Part shown: piece by piece, positions 45,001-56,994 of the stretch | Position numbering within the stretch: the stretch's first letter is position 1 | Layout of the letters: each line of letters starts with the position of its first letter | Assembly: GCA_022376925.1 (NCBI GenBank) | Contig: JAIOJX010000032.1 | Location: 99,006,794-99,070,793, forward strand | From: Tragulus kanchil | Lineage: Eukaryota; Chordata; Mammalia; Artiodactyla; Tragulidae | Direction of reading: 5' to 3' | DNA length: 64,000 nucleotides | Program-made: the position numbers and the translations under genes | The notes under the pieces: generated by a model | The model's input: only the letters and a program-made list of their open reading frames with translations | The model's database searches: none | What the model was told of the DNA's origin: nothing

Positions 45001-45496
45001 ACTATACAGTTATTCATTCCTGCCTCCATCTTTCCTCCCCTTTTCTTTTATTCCAGTAGATTTCTGCTCTTGTCCCAGGTACTATACTATAGCCTAGGAC
45101 TATAGAAATAACTAAGACATCAATCTTGCTCTCAGAAAACTCACTGAGAAGCCATTGACAACACATTAAACACATGAATACAGGAGCTTGCCTATGGGTG
45201 AAATCAGGTATATAAACAATTGCAGTATCAAATCTATACTAGAAATATGGGCAGTGCCTCACACTCAAGACATTTGGTAAATATTTTTTCTTTTAATTAC
45301 TCTCTATAATGAGATAGATGCAAATTCTATTCTTACTCTTTTGGTAACTTTGAGCCAGTCATTTTAACTTGATGAGGGTCAGATACCAAGTACGTGAAAC
45401 AGTCAATAGTACTGACTCTTGGGATTTCTATGAAAATTAAAGATATAACAGATGCCTATAGTAAAAGCTCAATATATTTTAACATTCTAGTATTTT

Positions 45497-45602
45497 TTTA
45501 AAAAGTGTTTGGCTGTACCAGGTCTTAGTTTCAACATGTGAGATCTAGTTCCCTGACAAGGGATCGAACCCTGGCCCCCTGAATTGGGCCACTAAGGAAG
45601 TC
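45497..45602 (-). mobile_element. Short CHR-type SINE fragment, antisense
   Basis: GGCTGTACCAGGTCTTAGTT, GTTCCCTGACAAGGGATCGA and GGGCCACTAAGGAAGTCC match the head of an old CHR-family SINE. Duplicate at 46583-46689. Confidence 0.72.
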
Positions 45603-45654
45603 CATACTTTAGCATTCTAAACTCCAGAAACAATAGGTGGGAATTCAACATACA

Positions 45655-45703
45655 ATGTTCGATGAATGTATGGATGGATGAGTAAATAAATGAATGAGTT
45701 AAT
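45655..45703. repeat. GATG/AAAT imperfect microsatellite
   Basis: ATGGATGGATGAGTAAATAAATG and neighbours. Repeated at 46742-46790 through D17. Confidence 0.7.
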
Positions 45704-47079
45704 GAGGCAAGATTTGAGTAAAACTTGAGAACATGACACCACCAACGTATGCCGTGGGACAAAAGGGTCGACTCCATTCTTAGGGACCCTGAGCCACTAC
45801 AGCCCAGGAAAACACCCTATTCTGCCTCTTTTACCTCTGCCAAGGGTCATGCCACTGCTCCTTCCCTTCCCAGGGGGCCCAATGTCTCTTTCCTTTGCTG
45901 ATAACATGATGTCCATTATTCACACATTGAAGTTCTTCTTAATCTTTATGAATAGCTAAATTGACACTTTACTAAAACATTCCTGCTATTCTTCTAGTTG
46001 CCAATAACCACCTATTCAACAATGTTTCTCCAAGCAAAGAATGTATACCTTTATGTTGCCCAGTTCACTGTTTACATGTTTTTCTCCCACTATACAGTTA
46101 TTCATTCCTGCCTCCATCTTTCCTCCCCTTTTCTTTTATTCCAGTAGATTTCTGCTCTTGTCCCAGGTACTATACTATAGCCTAGGACTATAGAAATAAC
46201 TAAGACATCAATCTTGCTCTCAGAAAACTCACTGAGAAGCCATTGACAACACATTAAACACATGAATACAGGAGCTTGCCTATGGGTGAAATCAGGTATA
46301 TAAACAATTGCAGTATCAAATCTATACTAGAAATATGGGCAGTGCCTCACACTCAAGACATTTGGTAAATATTTTTTCTTTTAATTACTCTCTATAATGA
46401 GATAGATGCAAATTCTATTCTTACTCTTTTGGTAACTTTGAGCCAGTCATTTTAACTTGATGAGGGTCAGATACCAAGTACGTGAAACAGTCAATAGTAC
46501 TGACTCTTGGGATTTCTATGAAAATTAAAGATATAACAGATGCCTATAGTAAAAGCTCAATATATTTTAACATTCTAGTATTTTTTAAAATGTGTTTGGC
46601 TGTACCAGGTCTTAGTTTCAACATGTGAGATCTAGTTCCCTGACAAGGGATCGAACCCTGGCCCCCTGAATTGGGCCACTAAGGAAGTCCATACTTTAGC
46701 ATTCTAAACTCCAGAAAAAATATGTGGCAATTCAACATACACTGTTGGATGAATGTATGGATGGATGAGTAAATAAATGAATGAGTTAATGAGGCAAGAT
46801 TTGAGTAAAACTTGAGAACATGACACCACCAACGTATGCCGTGGGACAAAAGGGTCGACTCCATTCTTAGGGACCCTGAGCCACTACAGCCCAGGAAAAC
46901 ACCCTATTCTGCCTCTTTTACCTCTGCCAAGCGTCATGCCACTGCTCCTTCCCTTCCCAGGGGGCCCAAACAGCTTGTTTTTCTCTTTGTGTGTTGGAGA
47001 TATGTGATTTTACTGTCAGCATGGTGTTTCTAATGAAAGGCAAATGGTGTCCAATGTGACTTGGAAAAAAATGCACAAA

Positions 47080-47395
47080 CAACAACAAAATTATATGTTC
47101 TTTTTTCCTGTAGTGTTCACAGGGAGAATATGTGACTTGTTTGCTGTCAATACGGCTTATAATGACATGGTGCACAGAAGCACTGCCAAATGTGTGCGGC
47201 ATTCATTATACACATGTATTAAATGTAATGCGATACGGTTTGGCGGCAGAGCAGATGAGAGCTGCCCTGGGGCTAATGTGGAGTTCCTGCACCTCTTCCC
47301 ATGTGATGATTAAAGAGGAAAGGGGAAGTGGGCAGCAGCATAAGTGTGTCTCAGGGCATCTCGAATTTTCTGGACTGATTCTGGGCTAAGCTGAG
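47080..47395. promoter_or_regulatory. Candidate constrained noncoding block
   Basis: Single-copy, not a recognised repeat. Between 47150 and 47250 there are five CpGs (TACGGC, TGCGGC, TGCGAT, TACGGT, GGCGGC) in a CpG-poor setting, with TATAATGAC and TTCATTATACACATG motifs. Resistance to CpG decay may indicate constraint. An overlapping 89-codon frame has no recognised domain. Confidence 0.25.
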
Positions 47396-47659
47396 AGTAA
47401 CATGTAGGAATTCAAAGCAACCTTAAGGATATATCTTCTTTTGGCAATAGCAGCAGAATCATTTAATAATCAGTTCTTGAGCTCCTACTAAGTGCCAGGT
47501 TTATAACAGGCTCTGGAAATAAGATGTTTATACCAACTTTCAAAAAGTTCACAGGGTGGTGGGAAAGAGAAGCAAGTAGAATAACAATACATTATGATAA
47601 ATTCAGTAACAATATCAAACTGCAGTATCAAATCCCACTGCAGATGAGAATACCTCAAG

Positions 47660-47880
47660 CAGTCTAATGTCACTTGTTCTGAGATGCCTCTACTGACCCC
47701 TCCTCTAAAGTCAGATCACCCTGTTACGTGTTTTCTTATCCTCCTTGGCATTTCCTTCGTGCCATTTAGAATGGCCTAAAATTACTTGTGTGTATGTGTG
47801 TGGTAATTTCATTCATATCTGGCTGCTAGACTCTAAGTTCCATGAAGGCAGGGAACTCATTTATTTTCCTTACCTTTTTT
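47660..47880 (+). mobile_element. L2 3' part
   Basis: GCCTCTACTGACCCCTCCTC, GGCATTTCCTTCGTGCCATT and AGTTCCATGAAGGCAGGGAAC are L2 phrases. Right part repeated at 48990-49160. Confidence 0.6.
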
Positions 47881-48199
47881 TTTTTTTTTAAATTTTAAAA
47901 AATTTATTTAAAAAAAAATGACATAAATTCCCAAACCTCATGGTAGTCATTGGTTTAACCTCTTGCCCCCCTTCCTACCTGTCCAACTCTATGTAGATTG
48001 CTTGGTTAAGCAGGGAACGTTGGCTGATTGGAATTTCATCCCTTCCTTTTCATTTGATAATGTTAGTAATAGCAAGACTAACACCTGGTATTTGTATGTG
48101 CTTTGGAGTTGATAGAGCATTTTCACAGTATCTCAAAAACTAAGATGAGAGAAACCCATGGAGAATTGTCCTAAGCAGTGTTTTCAGTCAGACACTGCT

Positions 48200-48440
48200 G
48201 ACCGTGTTTGACTGTGGCTATAGGTTCTCCTCTTTGCCTTCCAGGCCATCCTGCGATTGCTGTCAGCACCGTCCTCCTAAGGTTCTGTCTAGATGTGTCA
48301 CCCCTCTGCTCAAAAACCTTCAAGGACTACCACTTGGCAACTAAACACAAAGATCAAATTCCTTAGTTTCCTTACCTTTTATCTCTGATACCTAGCATAG
48401 TCTCTAGCACATAGAAGATTTTCTAATAATATTGTAGTTG
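48200..48440 (+). mobile_element. L2 3' end
   Basis: GTCACCCCTCTGCTCAAAAAC, CTTCAAGGACTACCACTTGG, CAAATTCCTTAGTTTCC and CTCTAGCACATAGAAG are characteristic of L2. Duplicate at 49483-49723. Confidence 0.68.
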
Positions 48441-48982
48441 AGTGAATTGATACAGATATAAACATGAGCTTAATCTTGAAAGACATGGGAGAAAGAAGCC
48501 AAGTAAAAAGGGTGAGGAGGAAAAGTGAGCCAAAAAAGAAGGAACATGAAGCATTTATAAAGATATATATGATAAAATTATGGGAGTGAAAAAGTACAAG
48601 GCAGAATTAGGAGAAAGGCCTTAAGAGTAAACTTTTGATATTCTTCATTGTAATAATCACATTTTCTCTAGAAAGGCAAAAACATATGTGAGAGTCCAAA
48701 CATCAGTGATAATGTCTGGAAACACTGGACTTGAGGAAGGTATAATTTGAGAGGGAGATGGGAGATGAGACAAATACTTTGTGATGAGCTTGCCAGTAAA
48801 GGCCTAGTGTGGCTGTTGAACAAACTACGTGAGGAGGAGAGTTTAGCTAAAGAATGTTTAAGACATTCTTCTCTAAGTGGTGAGATGGCAACAGGAAGGG
48901 GCATATTTGTTCCCTAGTTGATGAAGCTTATTGGAAGAAATACTAGACGATACTGTTCTGACTGAAAATGTCTCATTACATG
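48440..48982. other. Unrecognised sequence, D18
   Basis: Purine-rich with short frames duplicated at 49723-50265. No gene. Confidence 0.4.
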
Positions 48983-50265
48983 AATAATCCTCTAAAGTCA
49001 GATCACCCTGTTATGTGCTTTCTTATCCTCCTTGGCATTTCCTTCGTGCCATTTATAATGGCCTAAAATTACTTGTGTGTATGTGTGTGGTAATTTCATT
49101 CATGTCTGGCTGCTAGACTCTAAGTTCCATGAAGGCAGGGAACTCATTTATTTTCCTTACCTTTTTTTTTTTAAATTTTAAAAATTTATTTAAAAAAAAA
49201 TGACATAAATTCCCAAACCTCATGGTAGTCATTGGTTTAACCTCTTGCCCCCCTTCCTACCTGTCCAACTCTATGTAGATTGCTTGGTTAAGCAGGGAAC
49301 GTTGGCTGATTGGAATTTCATCCCTTCCTTTTCATTTGATAATGTTAGTAATAGCAAGACTAACACCTGGTATTTGTATGTGCTTTGGAGTTGATAGAGC
49401 ATTTTCACAGTATCTCAAAAACTAAGATGAGAGAAACCCATGGAGAATTGTCCTAAGCAGTGTTTTCAGTCAGACACTGCTGACCGTGTTTGACTGTGGC
49501 TATAGGTTCTCCTCTTTGCCTTCCAGGCCATCCTGCGATTGCTGTCAGCACCGTCCTCCTAAGGTTCTGTCTAGATGTGTCACCCCTCTGCTCAAAAACC
49601 TTCAAGGACTACCACTTGGCAACTAAACACAAAGATCAAATTCCTTAGTTTCCTTACCTTTTATCTCTGATACCTAGCATAGTCTCTAGCACATAGAAGA
49701 TTTTCTAATAATATTGTAGTTGAGTGAATTGATACAGATATAAACATGAGCTTAATCTTGAAAGACATGGGAGAAAGAAGCCAAGTAAAAAGGGTGAGGA
49801 GGAAAAGTGAGCCAAAAAAGAAGGAACATGAAGCATTTATAAAGATATATATGATAAAATTATGGGAGTGAAAAAGTACAAGGCAGAATTAGGAGAAAGG
49901 CCTTAAGAGTAAACTTTTGATATTCTTCATTGTAATAATCACATTTTCTCTAGAAAGGCAAAAACATATGTGAGAGTCCAAACATCAGTGATAATGTCTG
50001 GAAACACTGGACTTGAGGAAGGTATAATTTGAGAGGGAGATGGGAGATGAGACAAATACTTTGTGATGAGCTTGCCAGTAAAGGCCTAGTGTGGCTGTTG
50101 AACAAACTACGTGAGGAGGAGAGTTTAGCTAAAGAATGTTTAAGACATTCTTCTCTAAGTGGTGAGATGGCAACAGGAAGGGGCATATTTGTTCCCTAGT
50201 TGATGAAGCTTATTGGAAGAAATAGCTAGACGATACTGTTCTGACTGAAAATGTCTCATTACATG

Positions 50266-50930
50266 TACATTCAGATCCATGGAAAAATAAGAGAAATAAT
50301 ATGAACACTGACCAATTTTTTTTGTTTTGAGAAATGATTATATACCAGAAATGTACAGTAATAATCAGCTTTCATGTGCTACCATATTGAATATTCACAA
50401 CAAAACCATAAAGCAGGCATAAGGATGATCCCACTTAAAAATAAGTAGGAGACCGGGTCATCCAGTCAAGTAGAGTTATAGCCAGAATTTACTTTGAGAT
50501 CACTGGACTTCTGAATCCACTCTCTTAACTACCAAGGTGCTGGACCGGGCTTTAAGACAACCACAACAGACCGACTCCTTCATTGTCTGGGCTTAAATTT
50601 GAGCCTATGACCTTAGCATTCAATAAAGACTGTATTTTACCTTATTGACCTTTTAGGAAAATAATTTGGATCTTCCAGTTCTTTATGGGCTTTTGATATG
50701 CTTGCTGTCATATCTACCCTTATAATTTGAAGATTTGAAAAAGTTTCAGGAATTGACTCTTGCGAACATTTAGGTCTGCCATAGTGGAGAGGGGAATTCA
50801 GTTGCTCATAGTCGGTACTGAAAGTGGGTGAATCAAATAATTGGAAACTTGGTATGTCACAGGGAAGATGCCACCCAGCTGGTAACTTTAAAAAAAATAA
50901 AGGAAATTGAAAAGTTTAGAAGTTAAGGGA
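50266..50930. other. Single-copy stretch, nothing firm
   Basis: Start of the only long interval (50.3-53.1 kb) without a duplication junction. A weak antisense MIR-like look at 50390-50540 was not convincing. Confidence 0.4.
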
Positions 50931-50954
50931 GTTCCATATTACTTTGTACAATCT

Positions 50955-51068
50955 ATATGTGTGTGTGTATACATATATATATTAATGCATATATTTATCA
51001 TACACATACATATGTACACATATTTATACATATATACACATAAAAAATATATACACATACATAATATA
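50955..51068. repeat. AT-rich TA/CA/TG microsatellite
   Basis: TATGTGTGTGTGTATACATA followed by ATACACATAC-type units. Single copy; able to form hairpins because TG and CA runs face each other. Confidence 0.85.
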
Positions 51069-51070
51069 TA

Positions 51071-51180
51071 CTGTTGTTGTTTAGTCACTACGTCATGTCT
51101 GACTCTTTGTGAGCCCACGGACTGCAGCATGCCAGGATTCCCTGTCTTTCACTGTCTCCAAAAATTTGCTCAAATCTGAA
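51071..51180 (-). mobile_element. BovB/ART2-type short fragment, antisense
   Basis: TGTTGTTGTTTAGTCACTAC, GCCCACGGACTGCAGCATGC, then CAGGATTCCCTGTCTTTCAC. Same type as 37155-37455 but truncated; abuts the microsatellite. Confidence 0.75.
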
Positions 51181-51184
51181 AGTG

Positions 51185-51900
51185 GTGACCTCCTCCAGCT
51201 ATTACATGGGACCCTGGGAAAGAGACCCTAAATAAAAGGGTGAGGAGAGTATGTTGCCTCACAAACTTAGGGATCACGCCCTTTCGCAGCTCAGAAGTTA
51301 CAGAAGAGATATGTTACCCTCTTTCCTGGCAACAGAATTCTCCTGAAAGCAAAGGGTAGAATGAAAGGGGTGAATAGGCAGACTTGGTAAGGAGGCCAGT
51401 GGTTTCCAAGGAGGAGGAGGAGTGGGAAACAAACATTTTCTAGCCTAAAAGTTTGCCATGATAAAGATCTACTCTGAAACTAACTTTATTGTCTTATGGA
51501 TACAAACTATTTTGCATTGGAATGTCTCATCTAGTCTAGATGACCAGAGACCATCCTCTGGCTAATCTTTTGTTAATGTTCTGGGTGTGGACCTAGTAAG
51601 CCCTTTACAACCTTAAGATAGTCTTTTGATCTATTGTTAATAACCAACTGGAAAATACAAAATGCCTTGCCTAAACTGACTTCTGGGGGTACTCTTCTAT
51701 CCCCTTACCAGTTCCTTAAGCTGGAGGCTTTCTCTATCCCTTTTTTCCTTAATAAATTTTTCCTGCGCAAAGCTATGAGTGACCAGAGTCAAGTCTTTTA
51801 GATTTTAATGTGAAATTTTCTCCTTTGGAGATCAAGAATCTGACATCATTCATGGTAAGCTATCTACCGTCATCTATCAAAATCAATGTCCATTGAGCAG
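51185..51900. other. Single-copy stretch, possibly LTR-like
   Basis: TTAATAAATTTTTCCTGCGC followed by AAAGCTATGAGTGACCAGAG (51751-51788) resembles an LTR polyadenylation region, but I could not define ends. No gene. Confidence 0.25.
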
Positions 51901-51971
51901 TGATGCTGTATGTATATATGGAATATATATATACATATATAATACATTTATGTGTGTAGCATGTTGAGTGA

Positions 51972-52179
51972 ATGTTTTCGTTGCTCAGTCGTGTCCAACT
52001 CTTTGCATTCCCATGGACTACAGCCTGCCAGATTCCTCTGTTCATGGAATTCTCCAGGCAAGAATACCAGAGTGGGATGCCATTCTCTTCTCTAGGGAAT
52101 ATTCCCGAGACAGGGGTCGAATCTGAGTCTCTTGCATTGCAGGCAGATTCTTTACCATCTAAGCTACCAGGGAAGCCCA
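51972..52179 (-). mobile_element. Bov-tA SINE, antisense, left arm of an inverted pair
   Basis: TTGCTCAGTCGTGTCCAACT, CAGATTCCTCTGTTCATGG, then CTACCAGGGAAGCCCA at its 5' end. Its head faces the head of the next Bov-tA across about 51 bp of CA/TA repeat. Confidence 0.88.
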
Positions 52180-52184
52180 TAATG

Positions 52185-52230
52185 TATACACACACACACA
52201 CAGACAGACACATATACATATACATTATAT
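52185..52230. repeat. CA/TA microsatellite between two SINEs
   Basis: ACACACACACACACAGACAG then CATATACATATACATTATA. Forms the spacer of the inverted Bov-tA pair. Confidence 0.85.
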
Positions 52231-52430
52231 TGGGCTTCCTTCGTGACTCAGTGAAGAATCCTCCTACAATGTAGGAGACCTGAGTTTGATCCCTGGGTTG
52301 GGAAGATCCCCTGGATAAGGGAATGGCAACCCATTTCATTATTCTTGCCTGAGAAACCCCATGGACAGAGAAGGCTGGCGGGCCACAGTCCATGGGTTGC
52401 AAGAGTCAGACACAACTTAGAGACTAAACC
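52231..52430 (+). mobile_element. Bov-tA SINE, right arm of an inverted pair
   Basis: GGGCTTCCTTCGTGACTCAG, TTTGATCCCTGGGTTGGGAA, CACAGTCCATGGGTTGCAAG and CAGACACAACTTAGAGAC. Opposite in orientation to 51972-52179. Confidence 0.88.
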
Positions 52431-52544
52431 ACCACCATACATTGGTATGCTTATATGTTATCATAATTAAAGTATACATATGCATATATTCACCTTGAAT
52501 TATGCAAACTAATCTCTATTGACTTTTTTGGACCAATACTATGC

Positions 52545-52740
52545 TGTTTTCTCAACTCCCATGTCATTTAACCTTCACAACATCCCAAAGAAGTAATAGT
52601 TTTTAATTTTTCTGATATGAAAAAAAGGACTCAGAGGACTTAAGGCATGTGGCAAGACCACAGTGTTAGTTACTGGCTGAGTGAGTATTTGGTCCCCAAT
52701 CTGTCCAACTCCTCCAGGCCTGTTCCCTTAAAAGCTGTAT
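52545..52740 (-). mobile_element. MIR remnant, antisense
   Basis: TTTAACCTTCACAACATCCC, GGACTCAGAGGACTTAAGGC and GTGTTAGTTACTGGCTGAGT. Single copy. Confidence 0.65.
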
Positions 52741-53174
52741 GATTCTGCTTGTCTTACATGCCGCTACCTCTTTGCAGGTAGCTCTGCCAAAAGGTGCTCC
52801 TTTGTAGCTCCTGAAGGTCAAGGCTGGAATCTACTCATCTGTAGCTCCATGGCTTAGCCCAAGCTCATGTCAGAACCTGTGAATGTCTGTGGAGTGAATG
52901 AAGGAACAAATTGCCTCAGTGTACCCAGGTGTTAACTGGTGGAGCTGGGCTAGAACCAGACTCCCTATATAGAGCATGGGGATCTAGCTTCCAGAAGTCT
53001 CACTCTTCTGTGAAATCCAGCACCATTTCCTCTTTCTGAGTGCATCACCATCTTCTGTCCTGGGCCACCTTTTACATTACTCTATCCCTTAATATGTAAT
53101 ACTTGTGTAAATTTCCTTTTTTGTGAGTTTTCTTCTTTCTCTTAATGGATCAAGAGCACCACAGTAGTTAAAGG

Positions 53175-53410
53175 AAGGTAAAGGAAGTTCACATTTGTTG
53201 AGCTTGTAGAGCATGCCAAGCACCATATCAAGGCTGTCACATGTGTGTAAGTTTATTTGATCTTCATGACAATTCTTAGAAACAGTTGTTATCTGCCTTT
53301 TACAGGAGAGTCGATCTGGGCTCAGAGAGTGACATAATTTGAATAATAACACAGAGCAAGAGTACAGCAAGCCGAGATTCAAATCTAGTTCTTTCTGACT
53401 CCAAAGCCCA
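53175..53410 (-). mobile_element. MIR, antisense
   Basis: TGCCAAGCACCATATCAAGG, TTTGATCTTCATGACAATTC, CTTTTACAGGAGAG and CTAGTTCTTTCTGACTCC. Duplicate at about 54338-54573. Confidence 0.75.
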
Positions 53411-54039
53411 TGACACGGGCACTGACTTTGGCACCTTCACCTTAATTGCCACATGGCCCAGGCTTCCTCTGCCAGAGATACTCCCTCCCTCCTCTCCCAC
53501 ACGCCTCCCCATAGCAGGACCTGATGGCAGCAAGCCCGGGCAGCATGGAAGGCCGCAGCAAAAATGTGCTCTGGCATCTTAGAACGTGGTACAAGGTATG
53601 CCAGTGAGAGGAAGAACAGTTGGTGAACAGTTGGTGAATAGATATTTTTATGCAAGGGTTGCCTAGAGAGAGAGGGAAAAGAGTAAAAAAAAATGTTTAT
53701 AAAGGAGTCACAATTAATAAGGTCTTTGTTAGCTTTTTGGATTTTAATTTTCAAGTCCATTGCTTGGAGTTTGAAAGGAGCAGAAAGGTCCCTGAGGAGT
53801 CAAGTTCCCCAGCTTCCAAAGCATGAAAGCCTTCAGGAAACCAATCCAAGCCTGACTGTGTGGAATATTTTAGTTATTCAGCAAGCAATGCAAAGATCCT
53901 CTGAATTCCTTTGGACAGCTTCTCATCTGAAGCTCATTGTTTACATTATGGCATTTCAGTATGTGGGCTTAAATGCTACAGGATGACAAAGGCGGGAAAA
54001 GGGAAAGAGAACACCATGTTTAGGATATCTAGGACACTG

Positions 54040-54185
54040 AAGCCATTCTAGTCCCTTGCCTACCATTTCATATCTCTCTCCAAGCCTCAATGTTCTCATC
54101 TGTGAAACTAGAATAATAGTATTCATCAAGTGGATTATTGTAAGGATGTGAAACATCCCCTGTAGACCTTGACACTGTTTAGAAA
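54040..54185 (+). mobile_element. MIR 3' part
   Basis: CTCCAAGCCTCAATGTTCTC, GTGAAACTAGAATAATAGTA and GGATTATTGTAAGGATGTG. Present three times (also 55203-55348 and 56326-56471) through D19 and D20. Confidence 0.68.
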
Positions 54186-54203
54186 AAAGAATATAGGATT
54201 TTG

Positions 54204-54257
54204 TCAAAAAATTGCTGTGCTGGGTCCTAGTTGTGGCATGTGGAATCTAGTTCCTGA
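54204..54257 (-). mobile_element. Damaged CHR-type SINE piece at junction D19
   Basis: GCTGTGCTGGGTCCTAGTTG and GGCATGTGGAATCTAGTTCC are the start of the element complete at 55376-55509. About 20 bp of its left flank is missing here. Confidence 0.75.
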
Positions 54258-55375
54258 AGGCAGTGTCAATTGTAAATTTCCTTTTGTGAGTTTTCTTCTT
54301 TCTCTTAATGGATCAAGAGCACCACAGTAGTTAAAGGAAGGTAAAGGAAGTTCACATTTGTTGAACTTGTAGAGCATGCCAAGCACCATATCAAGGCTGT
54401 CACATGTGTGTAAGTTTATTTGATCTTCATGACAATTCTTAGAAACAGTTATTATCTGCCTTTTACAGGAGAGTTGATCTGGGCTCAGAGAGTGACATAA
54501 TTTGAATAATAACACAGAGCAAGAGTACAGCAAGCCGAGATTCAAATCTAGTTCTTTCTGACTCCAAAGCCCATGACACGGGCACTGACTTTCGCACCTT
54601 CACCTTAATTGCCACATGGCCCAGGCTTCCTCTGCCAGAGATACTCCTCCTCCTTCCCACACGCCTCCCCATAGCAGGACCTGATGGCAGCAAGCCCGGG
54701 CAGCATGGAAGGCCGCAGCAAAAATGTGCTCTGGCATCTTAGAACGTGGTACAAGGTATGCCAGTGAGAGGAAGAACAGTTGGTGAACAGTTGGTGAATA
54801 GATATTTTTATGCAAGGGTTGCCTAGAGAGAGAGGGAAAAGAGTAAAAAAAAATGTTTATAAAGGAGTCACAATTAATAAGGTCTTTGTTAGCTTTTTGG
54901 ATTTTAATTTTCAAGTCCATTGCTTGGAGTTTGAAAGGAGCAGAAAGGTCCCTGAGGAGTCAAGTTCCCCAGCTTCCAAAGCATGAAAGCCTTCAGGAAA
55001 CCAATCCAAGCCTGACTGTGTGGAATATTTTAGTTATTCAGCAAGCAATGCAAAGATCCTCTGAATTCCTTTGGACAGCTTCTCATCTGAAGCTCATTGT
55101 TTACATTATGGCATTTCAGTATGTGGGCTTAAATGCTACAGGATGACAAAGGCGGGAAAAGGGAAAGAGAACACCATGTTTAGGATATCTAGGACACTGA
55201 AGCCATTCTAGTCCCTTGCCTACCATTTCATATCTCTCTCCAAGCCTCAATGTTCTCATCTGTGAAACTAGAATAATAGTATTCATCAAGTGGATTATTG
55301 TAAGGATGTGAAACATCCCCTGTAGACCTTGACACTGTTTAGAAAAAAGAATATAGGATTTTGTAGAGCACTTTT

Positions 55376-55509
55376 AAAAAAATTATTTATTTGGCTGTGC
55401 TGGGTCCTAGTTGTGGCATGTGGAATCTAGTTCCCTGACCAGGGATAGAACCCAGGCTCCCTGCACTGGGAACACAGAGTTTTAACCACTGGACCACCAG
55501 GGAAATCCT
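55376..55509 (-). mobile_element. CHR-type SINE fragment with target duplication
   Basis: Antisense; ends ACTGGACCACCAGGGAAATCC. Flanked by TAGAGCACTTTT (55364-55375 and 55510-55521). Duplicate at 56499-56632. Confidence 0.85.
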
Positions 55510-55574
55510 TAGAGCACTTTTTAATATAAATAACTTTGCATCTCTTTTTTGCATGTAAATTTATTTTGCAAGCG

Positions 55575-55815
55575 TTTATTAATAGACTAGTGGCTACCAT
55601 TTATCAAACAGAATACTCAAGGTCCACATTTTGCTATATTTGACTTTGTAATAATCCTATGAGGTACATTCCATCCCTGCCTCCCTCCTCCCATTTTTCA
55701 ATTGAAGTAAGAGCTGAGAAAGGTTACATAGTAAAAGTCAGATGAGTGAGAAGCAGCATTAGCACTCAGACACTGTTCGAGAGCAAACAGGTCAGTCCAG
55801 AGTGAATGCTAACCA
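55575..55815 (-). mobile_element. MIR-like remnant, antisense
   Basis: TAATAATCCTATGAGGTACAT, GAGCTGAGAAAGGTTACATAG and GCATTAGCACTCAGACACTG. Duplicate at 56697-56938. Confidence 0.6.
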
Positions 55816-55871
55816 CTCTGCCATGTTCCTAGAGTCCTCTAGTCATCCAAAGACCTTGTACAACCCCAGGT

Positions 55872-56141
55872 ATTCTGTTGTGGATTGAATTGTATCCCCT
55901 ACCCTGGACCTTTCCTGTCAAAAACATAATATATGTCAAGGTCCATTCCCCCATTACCTTTGAGTCACAGAGACAGGTACACATGGAGGAGACACAGGGA
56001 CAGGATAGCCATCTGCAAGTGAAATGGAGAAGCCTGGAGCAATCCCACCTCATCACCCTCAGAAAGAACCAACTCTGCTCACGCCTTGGTTTTGGACTTC
56101 TAGTATCCAGAATTGTAAGACAATATATTTCTGTTGCTTAA
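55872..56141 (+). mobile_element. MLT1-type LTR, cut by junction D20
   Basis: First copy of the LTR at 56995-57312; it ends at CTGTTGCTTAA and continues into filler. Confidence 0.75.
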
Positions 56142-56994
56142 AAAGCATGCGAGGAGAAATATCATATTCTGGGCTTGCAGAGCAATAAATTGTTTGGACA
56201 GCTTCTCATCTGAAGCTCATTGTTTACATTATGGCATTTCAGTATGTGGGCTTAAATGCTACAGGATGACAAAGGCGGGAAAAGGGAAAGAGAACACCAT
56301 GTTTAGGATATCTAGGACACTGAAGCCATTCTAGTCCCTTGCCTACCATTTCATATCTCTCTCCAAGCCTCAATGTTCTCATCTGTGAAACTAGAATAAT
56401 AGTATTCATCAAGTGGATTATTGTAAGGATGTGAAACATCCCCTGTAGACCTTGACACTGTTTAGAAAAAAGAATATAGGATTTTGTAGAGCACTTTTAA
56501 AAAAATTATTTATTTGGCTGTGCTGGGTCCTAGTTGTGGCATGTGGAATCTAGTTCCCTGACCAGGGATAGAACCCAGGCTCCCTGCACTGGGAACACAG
56601 AGTTTTAACCACTGGACCACCAGGGAAATCCTTAGAGCACTTTTTAATATAAATAACTTTGCATCTCTATTTTGCATGTAAATTTATTTTGCAAGCGTTT
56701 ATTAATAGACTAGTGGCTACCATTTATCAAACAGAATACTCAAGGTCCACATTTTGCTATATTTGACTTTGTAATAATCCTATGAGGTACATTCCATCCC
56801 TGCCTCCCTCCTCCCATTTTTCAATTGAAGTAAGAGCTGAGAAAGGTTACATAGTAAAAGTCAGATGAGTGAGAAGCAGCATTAGCACTCAGACACTGTT
56901 CGAGAGCAAACAGGTCAGTCCAGAGTGAATGCTAACCACTCTGCCATGTTCCTAGAGTCCTCTAGTCATCCAAAGACCTTGTACAACCCCAGGT

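Larger units (their letters stand above)
44794..46969. repeat. Direct duplication D17, period 1087-1088
   Basis: Copy 1 is 44794-45882 and copy 2 is 45882-46969, joined directly. Six substitutions cluster within about 45 bp (45628-45673 against 46715-46760), where CAATAGGTGGGAATTC becomes AAATATGTGGCAATTC. The rest is nearly identical. This resembles the mismatch cluster in D6. Confidence 0.97.
47701..50265. repeat. Direct duplication D18, period 1282-1287
   Basis: Copy 1 is 47701-48982 and copy 2 is 48988-50265, the longest period in the window. Differences are concentrated near the left end: GTTACGTG/GTTATGTG, TTTAGAATGG/TTTATAATGG, CATATCTGG/CATGTCTGG, and shorter T and A runs in copy 2 near 49162-49200. 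About five bp of filler (AATAA) lie at the junction. Confidence 0.97.
53106..55434. repeat. Direct duplication D19, period about 1163-1165
   Basis: Copy 1 is about 53106-54256 and copy 2 about 54271-55434. Near its right end copy 1 lacks about 20 bp that copy 2 keeps (the start of the CHR-type SINE at 55364-55390). Both start with AATTTCC, the T run being two shorter in copy 2. Other differences are small (CTCCCTCC/CTCC, TTGGCACC/TTCGCACC). Confidence 0.96.

Noticed and set aside
51740..51800. AATAAATTTTTCCTGCGC as an LTR polyadenylation region
   Set aside because: No matching LTR ends were found, so it is only mentioned in the description of that stretch.
51860..52402. 180-codon minus-strand frame
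   Set aside because: It consists of two Bov-tA SINEs and the microsatellite between them.
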